Source: Mycolicibacterium peregrinum (lineage in GTDB: Bacteria; Actinomycetota; Actinomycetes; Mycobacteriales; Mycobacteriaceae). From it: a stretch of DNA of 64,000 nucleotides. Both the position numbers and the translations under genes were made by a program. How positions within the stretch are numbered: position 1 is the first letter of the stretch; the number at the start of each line of letters is the position of its first letter. Positions 39,492-48,597 of this stretch are shown piece after piece. The stretch is taken from contig NZ_LZSO01000016.1 of the NCBI RefSeq assembly GCF_001665785.1, positions 124,001 through 188,000 on the forward strand, read 5' to 3'. Under the pieces are notes generated by a model. That model saw only the letters and a list, made by a program, of their open reading frames with translations, ran no database searches and was not told the DNA's origin.

Positions 39492-40067
39492 CTACCAGGC
39501 GTGAACGGTGTTCTGGGCGGGTTCAAGGCCCTGGGCGATCAACAGCTCGGTGGCATCGGCGGCCTGCTCGCAGATCGTCGGCAGCTCGGTGCGTTCGGCG
39601 GCAGTGAAGGCCTCCAACACGAACGCCGCCGGATCCTTACGGCCCGGCGGGCGGCCCACTCCGATGCGGACGCGCTGAAAGTCCTTGCTGCCCAATGCTG
39701 ATGCCACCGACCGCAGCCCGTTGTGGCCGCCCTCGCCGCCTCCGACCTTGAGCCGGATGCGGCCGAAGTCGATGTCGAGCTCGTCGTGGATGACCACGAT
39801 GCGGCCCGGTGGCACCGAATAGAACTTGGCCAACGGCCCGACCTGACGGCCGGACTCGTTCATGTAGCACCGAGGTTTGGCCAATACCACCGGGGCTCCT
39901 GCGAGCCGGCCGGTGATCACCTCGGCACCCGACTTCTTGTGCACCTTGAAGGCCGAGCCGATGCGGGCGGCCAGTACATCGGCCACCATGAACCCGACAT
40001 TGTGCCGGGTCTTGGCGTAGGCGGGCCCGGGATTTCCCAGGCCCACCACCAGCAGCGGCTCGGCCAT
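39492..40067 (-). CDS. pth: Peptidyl-tRNA hydrolase
   Basis: 191 residues, Rv1014c position. It releases tRNA from peptidyl-t[23 protein letters not shown] has the catalytic His, HDELDI the Asp, and [11 protein letters not shown] the substrate loop. It follows rplY by 12 bp on the same strand, the standard mycobacterial operon. Confidence 0.96.
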   Translation of the reverse strand: MAEPLLVVGLGNPGPAYAKTRHNVGFMVADVLAARIGSAFKVHKKSGAEVITGRLAGAPVVLAKPRCYMNESGRQVGPLAKFYSVPPGRIVVIHDELDIDFGRIRLKVGGGEGGHNGLRSVASALGSKDFQRVRIGVGRPPGRKDPAAFVLEAFTAAERTELPTICEQAADATELLIAQGLEPAQNTVHAW

Positions 40068-40079
40068 CGAAAGGGGTAC

Positions 40080-40736
40080 TTACTCGGCGGCTTCGGCAGC
40101 CTCGGCGGCCGGTGCCTCGGCCGGTGCCTCGGCAGCAGCTTCGCCGGCGCCCTCGGACTCCAGGTCCTCGGCGCTCGGGGCCTCGACGATGTTGACAACG
40201 AGCAGCTCGGGGTCCGACACCAGGGAAACGCCGGTGGGCAGCTCGATCTGGCCGGCCAGGATCTGGGTGCCGGCCTCGACGCCCTCGATCGACACGGTCA
40301 GGTGCTCGGGGATCGACAGGGCCTCGGCCTCGATCTCGATGGTGTTGGTGTCCTGGGTGACCAGGGCGCCCGGGACGGCGTCACCCTCGATGGTGACGGT
40401 GACCTCGACGGTGACCTTCTCGCCACGGCGCACGACGAGCAGGTCGGCGTGCTGGATGTTGCGGCGGATCGGGTGGATGTCCAGCGCCTTGGTCAGAGCC
40501 AGCTGCTCCTTGCCCTCGATGTCGAGGGTCAGCACGGCGTTGGTGCCCGCGTGACGCAGCACGGCCGCGAACTCGCGGGCGTTGATCTCCAGGTGCTGGG
40601 GCTCGGTGCCGTGGCCATACAGGACGGTGGGCACATTGCCGTCGCGGCGGGCCTGGCGCGAGGCGCCCTTGCCGGTGCGGGTGCGCACGGTCGCGGTCAG
40701 CTTGTTGGGGATGTTCTTGGCGGCGGCCTTGGCCAT
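40080..40736 (-). CDS. rplY: 50S ribosomal protein bL25 (CTC type)
   Basis: 218 residues, Rv1015c position. An N-terminal L25 domain that binds 5S rRNA ([21 protein letters not shown]) is followed by the TL5-type C-terminal domain. An Ala/Glu-rich tail ends in AEAAE. The long CTC type is usual in actinobacteria. Upstream 40737-40905 is non-coding and must hold its promoter. Confidence 0.95.
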   Translation of the reverse strand: MAKAAAKNIPNKLTATVRTRTGKGASRQARRDGNVPTVLYGHGTEPQHLEINAREFAAVLRHAGTNAVLTLDIEGKEQLALTKALDIHPIRRNIQHADLLVVRRGEKVTVEVTVTIEGDAVPGALVTQDTNTIEIEAEALSIPEHLTVSIEGVEAGTQILAGQIELPTGVSLVSDPELLVVNIVEAPSAEDLESEGAGEAAAEAPAEAPAAEAAEAAE

Positions 40737-40905
40737 GATGTTGCTCCTCTAATTGCGGTACTGCGGTCAGATCGTCAGCACGGCAAGGGTCGCAACACTT
40801 GAAGAAGTTCCCGCCGATAACGGTGGCCCAGAAGGTCCACCCTCGCCGTGACGCCAGGTCAGGGTAGCAAAGACGGGGCCGTCACCAAAAATCGGCGCTG
40901 GGCCC

Positions 40906-41778
40906 CTACAGCGGGTATGCCGTGTCGGTGAGCTGCTCGGACAGGTCCCACAGCCCCTTCTGGGTGTCCACCCGCCGGGCCAGCGGGCTGCGCCCCACCG
41001 GCTGGCTGGGGCCGAACTGGCCGAACCGCGGCCCGATGAAGCTGTCGCCGGGAACATCCTGGGACACCGCATAGAGCGTCTGGCGGGCACCGAACGACGG
41101 CTCGCTGGCGAATACCCGGTTGGCGGTCGCCATCATCCGCTCGCCGAACTTGTTGCCGGTCTGGCCCTGCAGGTTGGTGGCCGAGTATCCGGGGTGGGCG
41201 GCCAGCGCGCGCACCTGAGAGCCGGATACGTGCAGCCGGCGCTGCAGCTCGGAGGTGAACATCAGATTGGCCAGTTTGGACTGCCCGTAGGCCAGCCACG
41301 CCGAGTATGGCCGCGATTTCCAGTTGAGGTCCCGCAGGTTGATCTGCCCGATCCAGTGCATCAACGACGACACCGTGACCACCCGGTCCGTGATCTTTGG
41401 CAGCAGCAGATTGGTCAGCGCGAAATGCCCGAGGTGATTGGTGCCGATCTGGCTCTCGAAGCCGTCGACGGTCCGGCTCAGGGGGACCGCCATGATGCCG
41501 GCATTGTTGACCAGCACGTCGACGCTCTCGACGGTGTCGGCGAACTCGCGGACCGAGGCCAGGTTCTGCAGGTCGAGTTTGCGTACCTCCACCTGCCCGC
41601 CGGTCATCGTCTCGGCGGCCGCGGTGCCCTTTTCCAGGTTGCGGACGGCAACGGTCACCTTGGCGCCGACGCGGGCGAGCTCACGGGCGGTGACGAGCCC
41701 CAGCCCGCTGTTGGCGCCGGTGACGATCACCCTGCGGCCGGAGAACGAGGGCAGGTCGGCGCTGGTCCATCCACTCAT
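40906..41778 (-). CDS. Short-chain dehydrogenase/reductase
   Basis: 290 residues, retinol-dehydrogenase-like. NAD(P) loop TGANSGLG near residue 19, NNAG near 90 and catalytic YGQSK near 160. The ATG at 41778 is chosen; a GTG three codons earlier is possible. It sits between rplY and lpqT, where M. tuberculosis has no gene, so it is an insertion. A third SDR in this window, with the strongest similarity to the 4484 gene. Substrate unknown. Confidence 0.88.
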   Translation of the reverse strand: MSGWTSADLPSFSGRRVIVTGANSGLGLVTARELARVGAKVTVAVRNLEKGTAAAETMTGGQVEVRKLDLQNLASVREFADTVESVDVLVNNAGIMAVPLSRTVDGFESQIGTNHLGHFALTNLLLPKITDRVVTVSSLMHWIGQINLRDLNWKSRPYSAWLAYGQSKLANLMFTSELQRRLHVSGSQVRALAAHPGYSATNLQGQTGNKFGERMMATANRVFASEPSFGARQTLYAVSQDVPGDSFIGPRFGQFGPSQPVGRSPLARRVDTQKGLWDLSEQLTDTAYPL

Positions 41779-41803
41779 GCTGACCACCCTACGGGCGGCC
41801 GGA

Positions 41804-42448
41804 TCACTTCTTCGCGATGTTGAAGCCCGCGATGATCGATTCGATGTCCGGTCCCTGTGCCGCAGCTTCGTCGGCGTAGGTGGTGACGGTCAGCTGGATG
41901 AGGTACCGCTGCGGGGGCTGTAACCCGTCGTTGGCGATGATGACGCGGTTGTAGCTCTGCATGCGCTTGCCGTTGAGGTCGTAGCTGCCCTCGATCATCG
42001 CCGACGGGAAGCCTTTCCAGTCTGCGTCGGATGCGTTGAGCTGCTTGAAGTTCTCCGACAACTGGGCGTCGGCGTAACCGTGGTCTTTGAGGGCCTTGGG
42101 CACGTCGAAGTCGCCGTGCAAGGTGAAGGCCAGCATCATCGCGGTGGGGTAGGTGTTGCCCTTGGCGATCATCCGGGTGCCTGGCGCCAGGTTCGGATTG
42201 TTGTAAGGATGCCATCCCGGGGGACTCGGCATGGTCACCGTCAGATGCGGGATCTTCTCGGGTGCGATGGGCTCGCCGACCACACCGGAATCTTCCAGGT
42301 ACTGCCACAGCGGCACCGGCTGGTTGTCGGCGGCGGCAGCGGGAGTCGTCGAGCTGGTGGTCCAGATCGACTTGTAGTCAGGCGTTTCGGCGCCGCAACC
42401 GGTGACCAGCACCGCCAGCGCACCGGCCGTGGCGAGCAGCCGCTTCAC
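41804..42448 (-). CDS. lpqT: LpqT lipoprotein
   Basis: 214 residues, Rv1016c position. Lipobox VTGC ends the signal peptide near residue 18. The mature domain (PLWQYLEDSGVVGEPIAPEK, PPGWHPYNNPNL) belongs to the LpqN/LpqT family, as does the 14405 gene. The GTG start overlaps the stop of the upstream arsC-like gene (GTGA). Exported; role at the cell envelope unknown. Confidence 0.9.
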   Translation of the reverse strand: MKRLLATAGALAVLVTGCGAETPDYKSIWTTSSTTPAAAADNQPVPLWQYLEDSGVVGEPIAPEKIPHLTVTMPSPPGWHPYNNPNLAPGTRMIAKGNTYPTAMMLAFTLHGDFDVPKALKDHGYADAQLSENFKQLNASDADWKGFPSAMIEGSYDLNGKRMQSYNRVIIANDGLQPPQRYLIQLTVTTYADEAAAQGPDIESIIAGFNIAKK

Positions 42449-42786
42449 AGAATCTCGCGCACCGAATCGATCGGCCGGGCCAACCGGGTGCCGTTGTCGG
42501 TGACGACGAAGGGGCGCTCGATCAGGATCGGGTTCTCGGCCATCGCATCGAGTAGTTCGTCGTCGGACGCATCGGCCAAACCCAGTTCGGCGTAGAGAGA
42601 TTCACGCTTGCGCACTGCGGTGCGGACGTCGATGCCCGCAGCTTTGATCAGCGCGGCGATCTCATCACGTGTCGGCGGCGTCTTCAGGTACTGCACCACC
42701 TCGGGCTCGATCCCGTTCTCGCGCAACAGATCCAGCGTTTTGCGAGAGGTGGAGCACTTGGGGTTGTGGTAGATCCGTGCCGGCAC
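42445..42786 (-). CDS. ArsC-family reductase (glutaredoxin-dependent type)
   Basis: 113 residues. The catalytic cysteine is Cys11 in HNPKCSTSRK, and KTPPTRDEI and the C-terminal RPIDSVREIL are as in ArsC/Spx family proteins. The family includes arsenate reductases, but many members outside ars operons (YfgD type) have other or unknown roles. No ars genes lie nearby. It is wedged between prs and lpqT with 1-bp and 4-bp spacing, so it is cotranscribed. Confidence 0.85.
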   Translation of the reverse strand: MPARIYHNPKCSTSRKTLDLLRENGIEPEVVQYLKTPPTRDEIAALIKAAGIDVRTAVRKRESLYAELGLADASDDELLDAMAENPILIERPFVVTDNGTRLARPIDSVREIL

Positions 42787-42787
42787 G

Positions 42788-43768
42788 CTATGCCGACCCG
42801 TCGAACAGTCCGGTCACCGAGCCGTTGTCGAACACCGCGCGGATGGTGCTGGCCAGCAGCGGGGCGATGGACAGCACGGTCAGCTGCGGGAACTGCTTGT
42901 CCTCGGTGATCGGCAGCGTGTTGGTGACGATCACCTCGCGGGCACCGCAGTCGGCCAGGCGCTGGGCGGCCGGATCGGAGAGCACGCCGTGCGTCGCGGC
43001 GATGATGACGTCCTTGGCGCCGTCCTCGCGGAGCAGCTTGACCGCGCCGGCGATGGTGCCGCCGGTGTCGATCATGTCGTCGGTGAGGATGCAGGTCCGC
43101 CCCTTGACGTCACCGACGACCCGGTTGGCCTTGACCTGGTTGGGCACCAGCGGGTCACGGGTCTTGTGGATGAAGGCCAGCGGGACGCCGCCCAGGGCGT
43201 CGGCCCACTTCTCGGCGACGCGCACGCGGCCCGAGTCGGGGGAGACGACCACCATGTCGGTGCCGGCGTACTTGTCGGCGATGTAGCCGCACAGCAGTGA
43301 CTGACCGCGCATGTGGTCGACGGGACCGTCGAAAAAGCCCTGGATCTGATCGGTGTGCAGGTCGACCGAGACGATGCGGTCGGCGCCTGCGGTCTTCAGC
43401 AGGTCGGCGACCAGGCGGGCCGAGATGGGCTCGCGGCCGCGGTGCTTCTTGTCCTGCCGTGCGTAGGGATAGAACGGCAGGATCGCGGTGATGCGCTTGG
43501 CGCTGCCGCGCTTGAGCGCGTCGATCATGATGAGCTGTTCCATGAGCCACTGGTTCAGCGGTGCGGGGTGGCTCTGCAGGACGAACGCGTCGCAACCACG
43601 CACAGATTCATCGAACCGGACGAAGATCTCGCCGTTGGCGAAGTCCCGCGCGGTTTGCGCGGTGACCTCGACCCCGAGCTCCTTGGCCACCTGCTCCGCC
43701 AGCTCGGGGTGCGCACGCCCCGAGAACAGCATCAGGTTTTTTCGATTGTCGGTCCAGTCCGTGGCCAC
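42788..43768 (-). CDS. prs: Ribose-phosphate pyrophosphokinase
   Basis: 326 residues, Rv1017c position. It makes PRPP from ribose 5-phosphate and ATP. The flexible loop and metal sites are present (HRGREPISARLVADLL, VVVSPDSGRVRVAEKWA), and the PRPP loop is LTDDMIDTGGTIAGA. The upstream region separates it from glmU by 200 bp containing a large hairpin. Confidence 0.96.
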   Translation of the reverse strand: MATDWTDNRKNLMLFSGRAHPELAEQVAKELGVEVTAQTARDFANGEIFVRFDESVRGCDAFVLQSHPAPLNQWLMEQLIMIDALKRGSAKRITAILPFYPYARQDKKHRGREPISARLVADLLKTAGADRIVSVDLHTDQIQGFFDGPVDHMRGQSLLCGYIADKYAGTDMVVVSPDSGRVRVAEKWADALGGVPLAFIHKTRDPLVPNQVKANRVVGDVKGRTCILTDDMIDTGGTIAGAVKLLREDGAKDVIIAATHGVLSDPAAQRLADCGAREVIVTNTLPITEDKQFPQLTVLSIAPLLASTIRAVFDNGSVTGLFDGSA

Positions 43769-43914
43769 TATGGCTGCCTTCGCGGTTGGGGATCGATACG
43801 GAGCAATCGTACGTAGCGTTTCTGGTAGTTCGTAGCCGGGTTACCAGATTGCCAACACGAAACTTCCCAGCAGCACCGACCTGGGCGGAGACGAAGGTGT
43901 CCGCGGACAACCGT

Positions 43915-43961
43915 CTGTGCCTCGGATTGCAGCTCGACAGTGACTGCAATCCGAGGCGCAG
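43915..43961. terminator. Large hairpin between glmU and prs
   Basis: Arms 43915-43932 and 43944-43961 pair at 17 of 18 positions (core CCTCGGATTGCAG) around an 11-base loop. It lies 6 bp past the glmU stop, in the position of a terminator, though no T run follows. A degenerate copy of the same sequence is at 55108-55147. Confidence 0.7.
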
Positions 43962-43967
43962 ATGTGC

Positions 43968-45419
43968 TCAGTCGTCGGTGGCGCGGGCCTTGCGGGCGGC
44001 TTCGGCAGCGGCCGAGCCCGGGCGCTTGCGCTCGACCCAGCCCTCGATGGTGCGCTGGGCGTTGTCGGACACCGCCAACGCGCCGGGTGGGACGTCGTCG
44101 CGAAGCACGGTGCCGGCACCGGTGTAGGCACCGTCGCCGACGGAGACCGGCGCGATGAACATCGTGTCGGAGCCGGTGCGCACATGGGAGCCGATGGTGG
44201 TCCGGTGCTTGTTCTCGCCGTCGTAGTTGACGAAGACGCTGGAGGCCCCGATGTTGCTGTGGTCGCCGATGTCGGCATCGCCGACGTAGGTCAGGTGCGG
44301 CACCTTGGTGCCCGTGCCGATGGTCGAGTTCTTCGACTCGACGAAGGCGCCGAGCTTCGATTCGGCTCCGAGGATCGTGCCTGGGCGCAGATAGGCGAAG
44401 GGGCCGACGGTCGCGCCCGCGCCGATCACGGCGAGCTGGGCGTGCGTGCGCACCACCGATGCGCCGTCTCCCACCTCGACGTCGGTCAGGGTGGAGTCCG
44501 GGCCGATCTCGCAGCCGGCGCCGATCTCGGTCGTCCCCAGGAGCTGGGTGCCGGGGCGGACGACGGTGTCGCGGCCGATGGTCACGTCGACGTCGATCCA
44601 GGTGGTGGCGGGGTCCACGATCGTCACGCCGGCGCGCTGGTGGCCGGCCACGATGCGGCGGTTGAGTTCGGCGCCCAGGTCGGAGAGCTGCACCCGGTCG
44701 TTGACGCCGGCGACGAGCGCGCTGTCGTCGACGTGCATGGCCCGTACCGTCCGGCCGTCCTGGCGCACGATCGCGATGACGTCGGTCAGGTAGAGCTCCT
44801 GCTGGGCGTTGTTCGAGCTCAACCGGCTCAGCGCCGAGCGCAGGTCGGCGATGTCGAATGCGTACACCCCGGCGTTGATCTCCCGGATGGCCCGTTGCGA
44901 CTCGGTGGCGTCGGCCTGTTCGACGATGCCGATGACCTCGTTGTCCTGGGTGCGCAGGATGCGACCGTAGCCGGTGGGGTCGGACACGGTGGTGGTCACC
45001 ACGGTGGCGGCGGCCGTCGCGGCGCTGTGGGTTTCGATGAGCCCGGCCAGGGTGTCGGCGTCGAGCAGTGGTACGTCACCGGAGGTCACCACGACCGTGC
45101 CGGCGAATTCGTCGGGCAGTGAGCTGAGGCCGCAGGCCACGGCGTGACCGGTGCCCAGTTGCTGGTCCTGGACGGCGACGTCGATGGTGCGGCCCAGCTT
45201 GTCGGCCAGTTCGCCGACCGCGGGGGCGATGCGTTCACGGTCGTGGCCGAGGACGACCACAAGATGTTGAGCGGCGGCGTTGGCCACGGCGTGTACCGCG
45301 TGGCTGAGCATGCTGCGGCCGGCCAGGGTGTGCAGCACCTTGGGGGTGTCCGAGCGCATTCGGGTCCCGGCACCTGCGGCCAGTACGACGACTGCGGCTT
45401 CGGTGGTCGACACCATCAT
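43968..45419 (-). CDS. glmU: Bifunctional GlcNAc-1-P uridyltransferase / GlcN-1-P acetyltransferase
   Basis: 483 residues, Rv1018c position. It makes UDP-GlcNAc for peptidoglycan. Residues 1-240 form the uridyltransferase domain ([18 protein letters not shown]). The second half is a left-handed beta-helix of hexapeptide repeats (e.g. [17 protein letters not shown]) for the acetyltransferase. A basic Ala-rich tail ([19 protein letters not shown]) is usual in mycobacteria. Two ATG codons stand in tandem at the start. Confidence 0.96.
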   Translation of the reverse strand: MMVSTTEAAVVVLAAGAGTRMRSDTPKVLHTLAGRSMLSHAVHAVANAAAQHLVVVLGHDRERIAPAVGELADKLGRTIDVAVQDQQLGTGHAVACGLSSLPDEFAGTVVVTSGDVPLLDADTLAGLIETHSAATAAATVVTTTVSDPTGYGRILRTQDNEVIGIVEQADATESQRAIREINAGVYAFDIADLRSALSRLSSNNAQQELYLTDVIAIVRQDGRTVRAMHVDDSALVAGVNDRVQLSDLGAELNRRIVAGHQRAGVTIVDPATTWIDVDVTIGRDTVVRPGTQLLGTTEIGAGCEIGPDSTLTDVEVGDGASVVRTHAQLAVIGAGATVGPFAYLRPGTILGAESKLGAFVESKNSTIGTGTKVPHLTYVGDADIGDHSNIGASSVFVNYDGENKHRTTIGSHVRTGSDTMFIAPVSVGDGAYTGAGTVLRDDVPPGALAVSDNAQRTIEGWVERKRPGSAAAEAARKARATDD

Positions 45420-45525
45420 CCCCTTCTCTGCCGAGCGACCTCTCCCGCAAGCGGAAGGTCCCCCAGCATCCGTGCTGGCACGCCGCCAACTGTGTCATTT
45501 TGCGGTCGCTCGCCGGGATCGTGAG

Positions 45526-45597
45526 CTCCGTCGCCAGGACTCGAACCTGAACTATCTGAACCAAAATCAGAGGTGCTGCCGATTACACCACGACGGA
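45526..45597 (-). tRNA. tRNA-Gln (TTG)
   Basis: 72 nt. The acceptor strands TCCGTCG and CGACGGA pair exactly. The anticodon stem TCTGA/TCAGA closes loop TTTTGGT, giving anticodon UUG for CAA. The T arm contains GTTCGAG. No CCA is encoded. Its place between glmU and the TetR gene matches the M. tuberculosis order. Confidence 0.93.
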
Positions 45598-45640
45598 ATG
45601 TTCGGAAGAGACTCTAGTCGAACGGTCTAGCCTGATATGC

Positions 45641-46276
45641 GTGGCAGCACCCGACAAGGAAGTCAGGGCCCCCCGGGCCCGGATGACCGGCAGCGAACGG
45701 CGACAACAGCTCATCGAGATCGCCAAGTCGCTCTTCGCCGAGCGGGGCTACGAGGGCACCTCGATCGAGGAGATCGCCCAGCGTGCCAATGTCTCCAAAC
45801 CCGTGGTCTACGAGCACTTCGGCGGCAAGGAAGGTCTGTACGCCGTCGTCGTCGACCGGGAGATGTCGGCCCTGCTGGACGGAATCACCTCGTCGCTGAC
45901 CAACAACCGGTCGCGGACGCGGGTCGAGCGGGTGGCGCTGGCGCTGCTGACCTATGTGGAGGAACGCACCGACGGCTTTCGCATCCTGATCCGGGACTCG
46001 CCGGCCGCGATCACGTCGGGTACGTACTCGACGCTGCTCAACGATGCGGTCAACCAGGTGTCCTCGATTCTGGCCGGGGATTTCTCCCGGCGCGGGCTCG
46101 ACCCGGACCTGGCGCCGCTGTACGCCCAGGCGCTGGTCGGTTCGGTGTCGATGACCGCGCAGTGGTGGCTCGACGTCCGCGAGCCGAAGAAAGAAGTGGT
46201 GGCCGCGCATGTGGTCAACCTGATGTGGAACGGGCTGACGCATCTGGAGTCCGACCCGATCCTGCACGAGGAGTAG
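45641..46276 (+). CDS. TetR-family transcriptional regulator (Rv1019-like)
   Basis: 211 residues starting at GTG, next to tRNA-Gln as in M. tuberculosis. The DNA-binding domain is at about 18-65 (TSIEEIAQRANVSKPVVYEHF). The C-terminal half (VVDREMSALLDGITSSL, ALVGSVSMTAQWWLD) is of the TetR_C type seen in mycobacteria. The target is unknown; the Rv1019 orthologue is reported to autoregulate. Confidence 0.88.
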   Translation: MAAPDKEVRAPRARMTGSERRQQLIEIAKSLFAERGYEGTSIEEIAQRANVSKPVVYEHFGGKEGLYAVVVDREMSALLDGITSSLTNNRSRTRVERVALALLTYVEERTDGFRILIRDSPAAITSGTYSTLLNDAVNQVSSILAGDFSRRGLDPDLAPLYAQALVGSVSMTAQWWLDVREPKKEVVAAHVVNLMWNGLTHLESDPILHEE

Positions 46277-46299
46277 GTCAGCGGTTCGCTCGTGCAAAC

Positions 46300-46317
46300 T
46301 GCAACCTTGAGGTTGCA
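46300..46317. promoter_or_regulatory. ArsR operator 1
   Basis: TGCAACC-TTGA-GGTTGCA is a perfect palindrome in the promoter of the SRPBCC-arsR operon. The centre is 34 bp upstream of an identical-arm copy. Dimeric ArsR-type repressors bind such sites. Confidence 0.8.
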
Positions 46318-46333
46318 GCAACGGGAACTTATG

Positions 46334-46351
46334 TGCAACCATTGGGTTGCA
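46334..46351. promoter_or_regulatory. ArsR operator 2
   Basis: TGCAACC-ATTG-GGTTGCA, arms identical to operator 1, 29 bp before the SRPBCC start codon. The 34-bp spacing, about three helix turns, would place the two dimers on nearly the same face. Confidence 0.8.
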
Positions 46352-46379
46352 GAAATTCCGCCAAGAGAGGAACCCTGAC

Positions 46380-46829
46380 ATGACCACGGACTTCGACCGT
46401 ATCGAGCGTGAGATCGCCATCGACGCACCGGCGCAACGCGTTTGGGACCTGGTGAGCGAACCCGGCTGGTACATCAACGAAGAGCGGATCACCGAACATC
46501 AGATCGATCGTGACGGCGACGTCGCCATCGTCACCGACCCCACGCACGGGAAGTTCGCCTTGCGAACCGTCACACTCGATGAGCCGCATTATGCAGCCTT
46601 CCGGTGGCACATCGATGCCGATGACCTCGACAGCTCATCCACCCTCGTCGAATTCTGGATCACCCCGGCACCATCCGGCGTGGTGCTCCGGGTTGTCGAG
46701 AGTGGGTTCGCCTCGCTCGACGAGCCCGAGGCCGACCGCCGCTCCCGGTTCGACGACCATAGTGGCGGCTGGCCGCTTGAGCTCGCCCTCGCCCAGAAGT
46801 ACCTGGTGGGGGCCGCCGCCGATGCATGA
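46380..46829 (+). CDS. SRPBCC-fold (AHSA1-like) protein
   Basis: 149 residues. START-like hydrophobic-pocket fold with EREIAIDAPAQRVWDLVSEP at the start, typical of AHSA1/polyketide-cyclase-like proteins, and WPLELALAQKYLVG at the end. The ATG at 46380 follows AGAGAGGAA. It probably binds a small hydrophobic ligand. It overlaps the arsR gene by 8 bp; ArsR/SRPBCC pairs are frequent in actinobacteria, and their function is largely unknown. Confidence 0.85.
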   Translation: MTTDFDRIEREIAIDAPAQRVWDLVSEPGWYINEERITEHQIDRDGDVAIVTDPTHGKFALRTVTLDEPHYAAFRWHIDADDLDSSSTLVEFWITPAPSGVVLRVVESGFASLDEPEADRRSRFDDHSGGWPLELALAQKYLVGAAADA

Positions 46830-47151
46830 GAACGCCTCGCCGGTCGAGGTTTTCGCTGCGCTTGCCGACGACAGTCGGTGGCAGGTTCTGGTTGCCCTGG
46901 GGCGCCGGCCCGCCTCGGCGTCAGGGCTGGCAGACGAGCTCCCGATCAGTCGCCAGGCCATCGCCAAACACCTGAGAGTGCTCACTGATGTCGGCCTGGT
47001 GGTGGCCACCCGGGTCGGGAGGGAGATCAGGTACGAGACGGTGGGGGCTCGGCTCAGTGAGGTGGCGCGGCGGCTCGACGGCATCGCGGCGGGCTGGGAA
47101 CGCCGGCTTGCCAGGATCAAAGACGCTGTCGAGCAGGATGGTTCAACGTAG
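46822..47151 (+). CDS. ArsR-family transcriptional regulator
   Basis: 109 residues with a winged helix (LADELPISRQAIAKHLRVLTDVGLVVATRVG). It has no CVC metal-binding motif at helix 3, so it is probably not a metal sensor. The ATG overlaps the SRPBCC gene. It most likely binds the two palindromes upstream of the operon and represses it, with the SRPBCC protein or its ligand affecting activity. Confidence 0.88.
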   Translation: MHENASPVEVFAALADDSRWQVLVALGRRPASASGLADELPISRQAIAKHLRVLTDVGLVVATRVGREIRYETVGARLSEVARRLDGIAAGWERRLARIKDAVEQDGST

Positions 47152-47175
47152 CTGCCTGGGTCTTCGCGCGAGCTC

Positions 47176-48516
47176 TCATCCCAAGTCCCGCGACAGCAGG
47201 TCCGCCGTCGTCTCCCGGCGCACCTGCACCCGCGCGGCGCCGTCGCGCACGGATACCACCGGAGGGCGCCCGACCATGTTGTAGGTCGAGGCCATGCTGT
47301 GCTGGTAGGCGCCGGTGCAGGCCACGGCCAGCAGGTCACCGGCATGGATGTCCGCGGGTAGTTCCACATCGCGCACGATCTCGTCACCGGACTCACAGTG
47401 GCGACCCACCACCGTGGCCACCATCGTCGGTCCCATCGGGTGGCGATTCGCCAGGGCCACGGTGTATTTCGCTCCGTACAGGGCGACCCGCGGGTTGTCG
47501 CTCATGCCGCCGTCCACCGCGACGAAGGTGCGCCCGCCCGGCTGGGTCTTTACCCCGTGTACCCGGTACAGGGTGACCCCCGCTCGCGCACTGATGGCCC
47601 GGCCGGGCTCGACGACCAGACGTGGCCGCGGAAAGCGTTCGGCCGCACACGCCGCGGTCAGCTCGTCGTCGACGACGGTTGCCAGCGCACCGATGTCGAG
47701 AGCAGCGTCCCCGCGGACGTATGGAACCCCGTGGCCGCCACCGATGTTGAGCTCGGTCAGCACCAGGCCGTGTTCGTTGCGGATGTCGGCCATGGCGCCG
47801 ATCAATCGGTGCACGGCCTCGCCGTAGGCCGTGGGGTCGGTGATCTGCGAACCGATATGACAGTGCAGGCCAACCAGATCGAGGTTGGGGGTGGCCAGAA
47901 TGCGGGCAGCGGCGCGGGCGGCCCGGCGGTCGGCCAGCGCGAAGCCGAACTTCTGATCGGTCACACCCGTGGTGACCGCCCGGTGCCCGTGGATGTCGAT
48001 GTCGGGGGTGACCCGGATCAGTACCGGCTGGGGCCGGCGCACCAACCCGGCCAGGTAGGTGATCTCCATCGGAGAGTCGATCACGATCCGGCCCACCCCG
48101 ACGTCGATGGCATCGCGCAGCTCGTCGCACGACTTGGCGTTGCCGTGCAGCACGATGCGCGTCGGGTCGACCCCGCCGGCCAGGGCTGTCGCGAGTTCGG
48201 CCGCAGAGCAGACATCCACTCCGAGGCCCTCCTCGGCGGCCCAGCGAGCGACGGCCGTGGTCAACAATGACTTGCCGGCGTAGACCACCTCGGTCTGCCC
48301 GAGGGCGGACCGGTAGCGCCGGGCACGGGTCCGGAAATCGGTTTCGTCCAGAACATAGGCCGGGGTGCGGAACTCGTCGGCGATGTCGGCCAGCGCCACC
48401 CGGCCCACGGTGATCCGACCCAACTCGTCGACACCCGTCGTCAGTGGCCAGATGTTCGGGTCGAGCCGCGGTCGGGTGGTGTCGCGAAGGGACGGCAGGA
48501 TGTCCAGCAGGGTCAT
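47176..48516 (-). CDS. Diaminopimelate-decarboxylase-like PLP enzyme
   Basis: 446 residues of the alanine-racemase-fold, group IV decarboxylases. The PLP lysine is in VVYAGKSLL near residue 80, HIGSQI and GGGHGVPY are substrate motifs, and CESGDEI and ACTGAY complete the active site. Essential lysA normally lies elsewhere (beside thrA/thrB), so this is probably a paralogue, perhaps for another amino acid (e.g. ornithine or arginine-like). It is convergent with the arsR gene. Confidence 0.85.
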   Translation of the reverse strand: MTLLDILPSLRDTTRPRLDPNIWPLTTGVDELGRITVGRVALADIADEFRTPAYVLDETDFRTRARRYRSALGQTEVVYAGKSLLTTAVARWAAEEGLGVDVCSAAELATALAGGVDPTRIVLHGNAKSCDELRDAIDVGVGRIVIDSPMEITYLAGLVRRPQPVLIRVTPDIDIHGHRAVTTGVTDQKFGFALADRRAARAAARILATPNLDLVGLHCHIGSQITDPTAYGEAVHRLIGAMADIRNEHGLVLTELNIGGGHGVPYVRGDAALDIGALATVVDDELTAACAAERFPRPRLVVEPGRAISARAGVTLYRVHGVKTQPGGRTFVAVDGGMSDNPRVALYGAKYTVALANRHPMGPTMVATVVGRHCESGDEIVRDVELPADIHAGDLLAVACTGAYQHSMASTYNMVGRPPVVSVRDGAARVQVRRETTADLLSRDLG

Positions 48517-48597
48517 GACTCCACGGTGGACCGTGGTGGCGGAGCTGTCAGCAAGCTTGACGTTTCCTTGACGCTGCCGGGGCCGATCCTGACGTGT

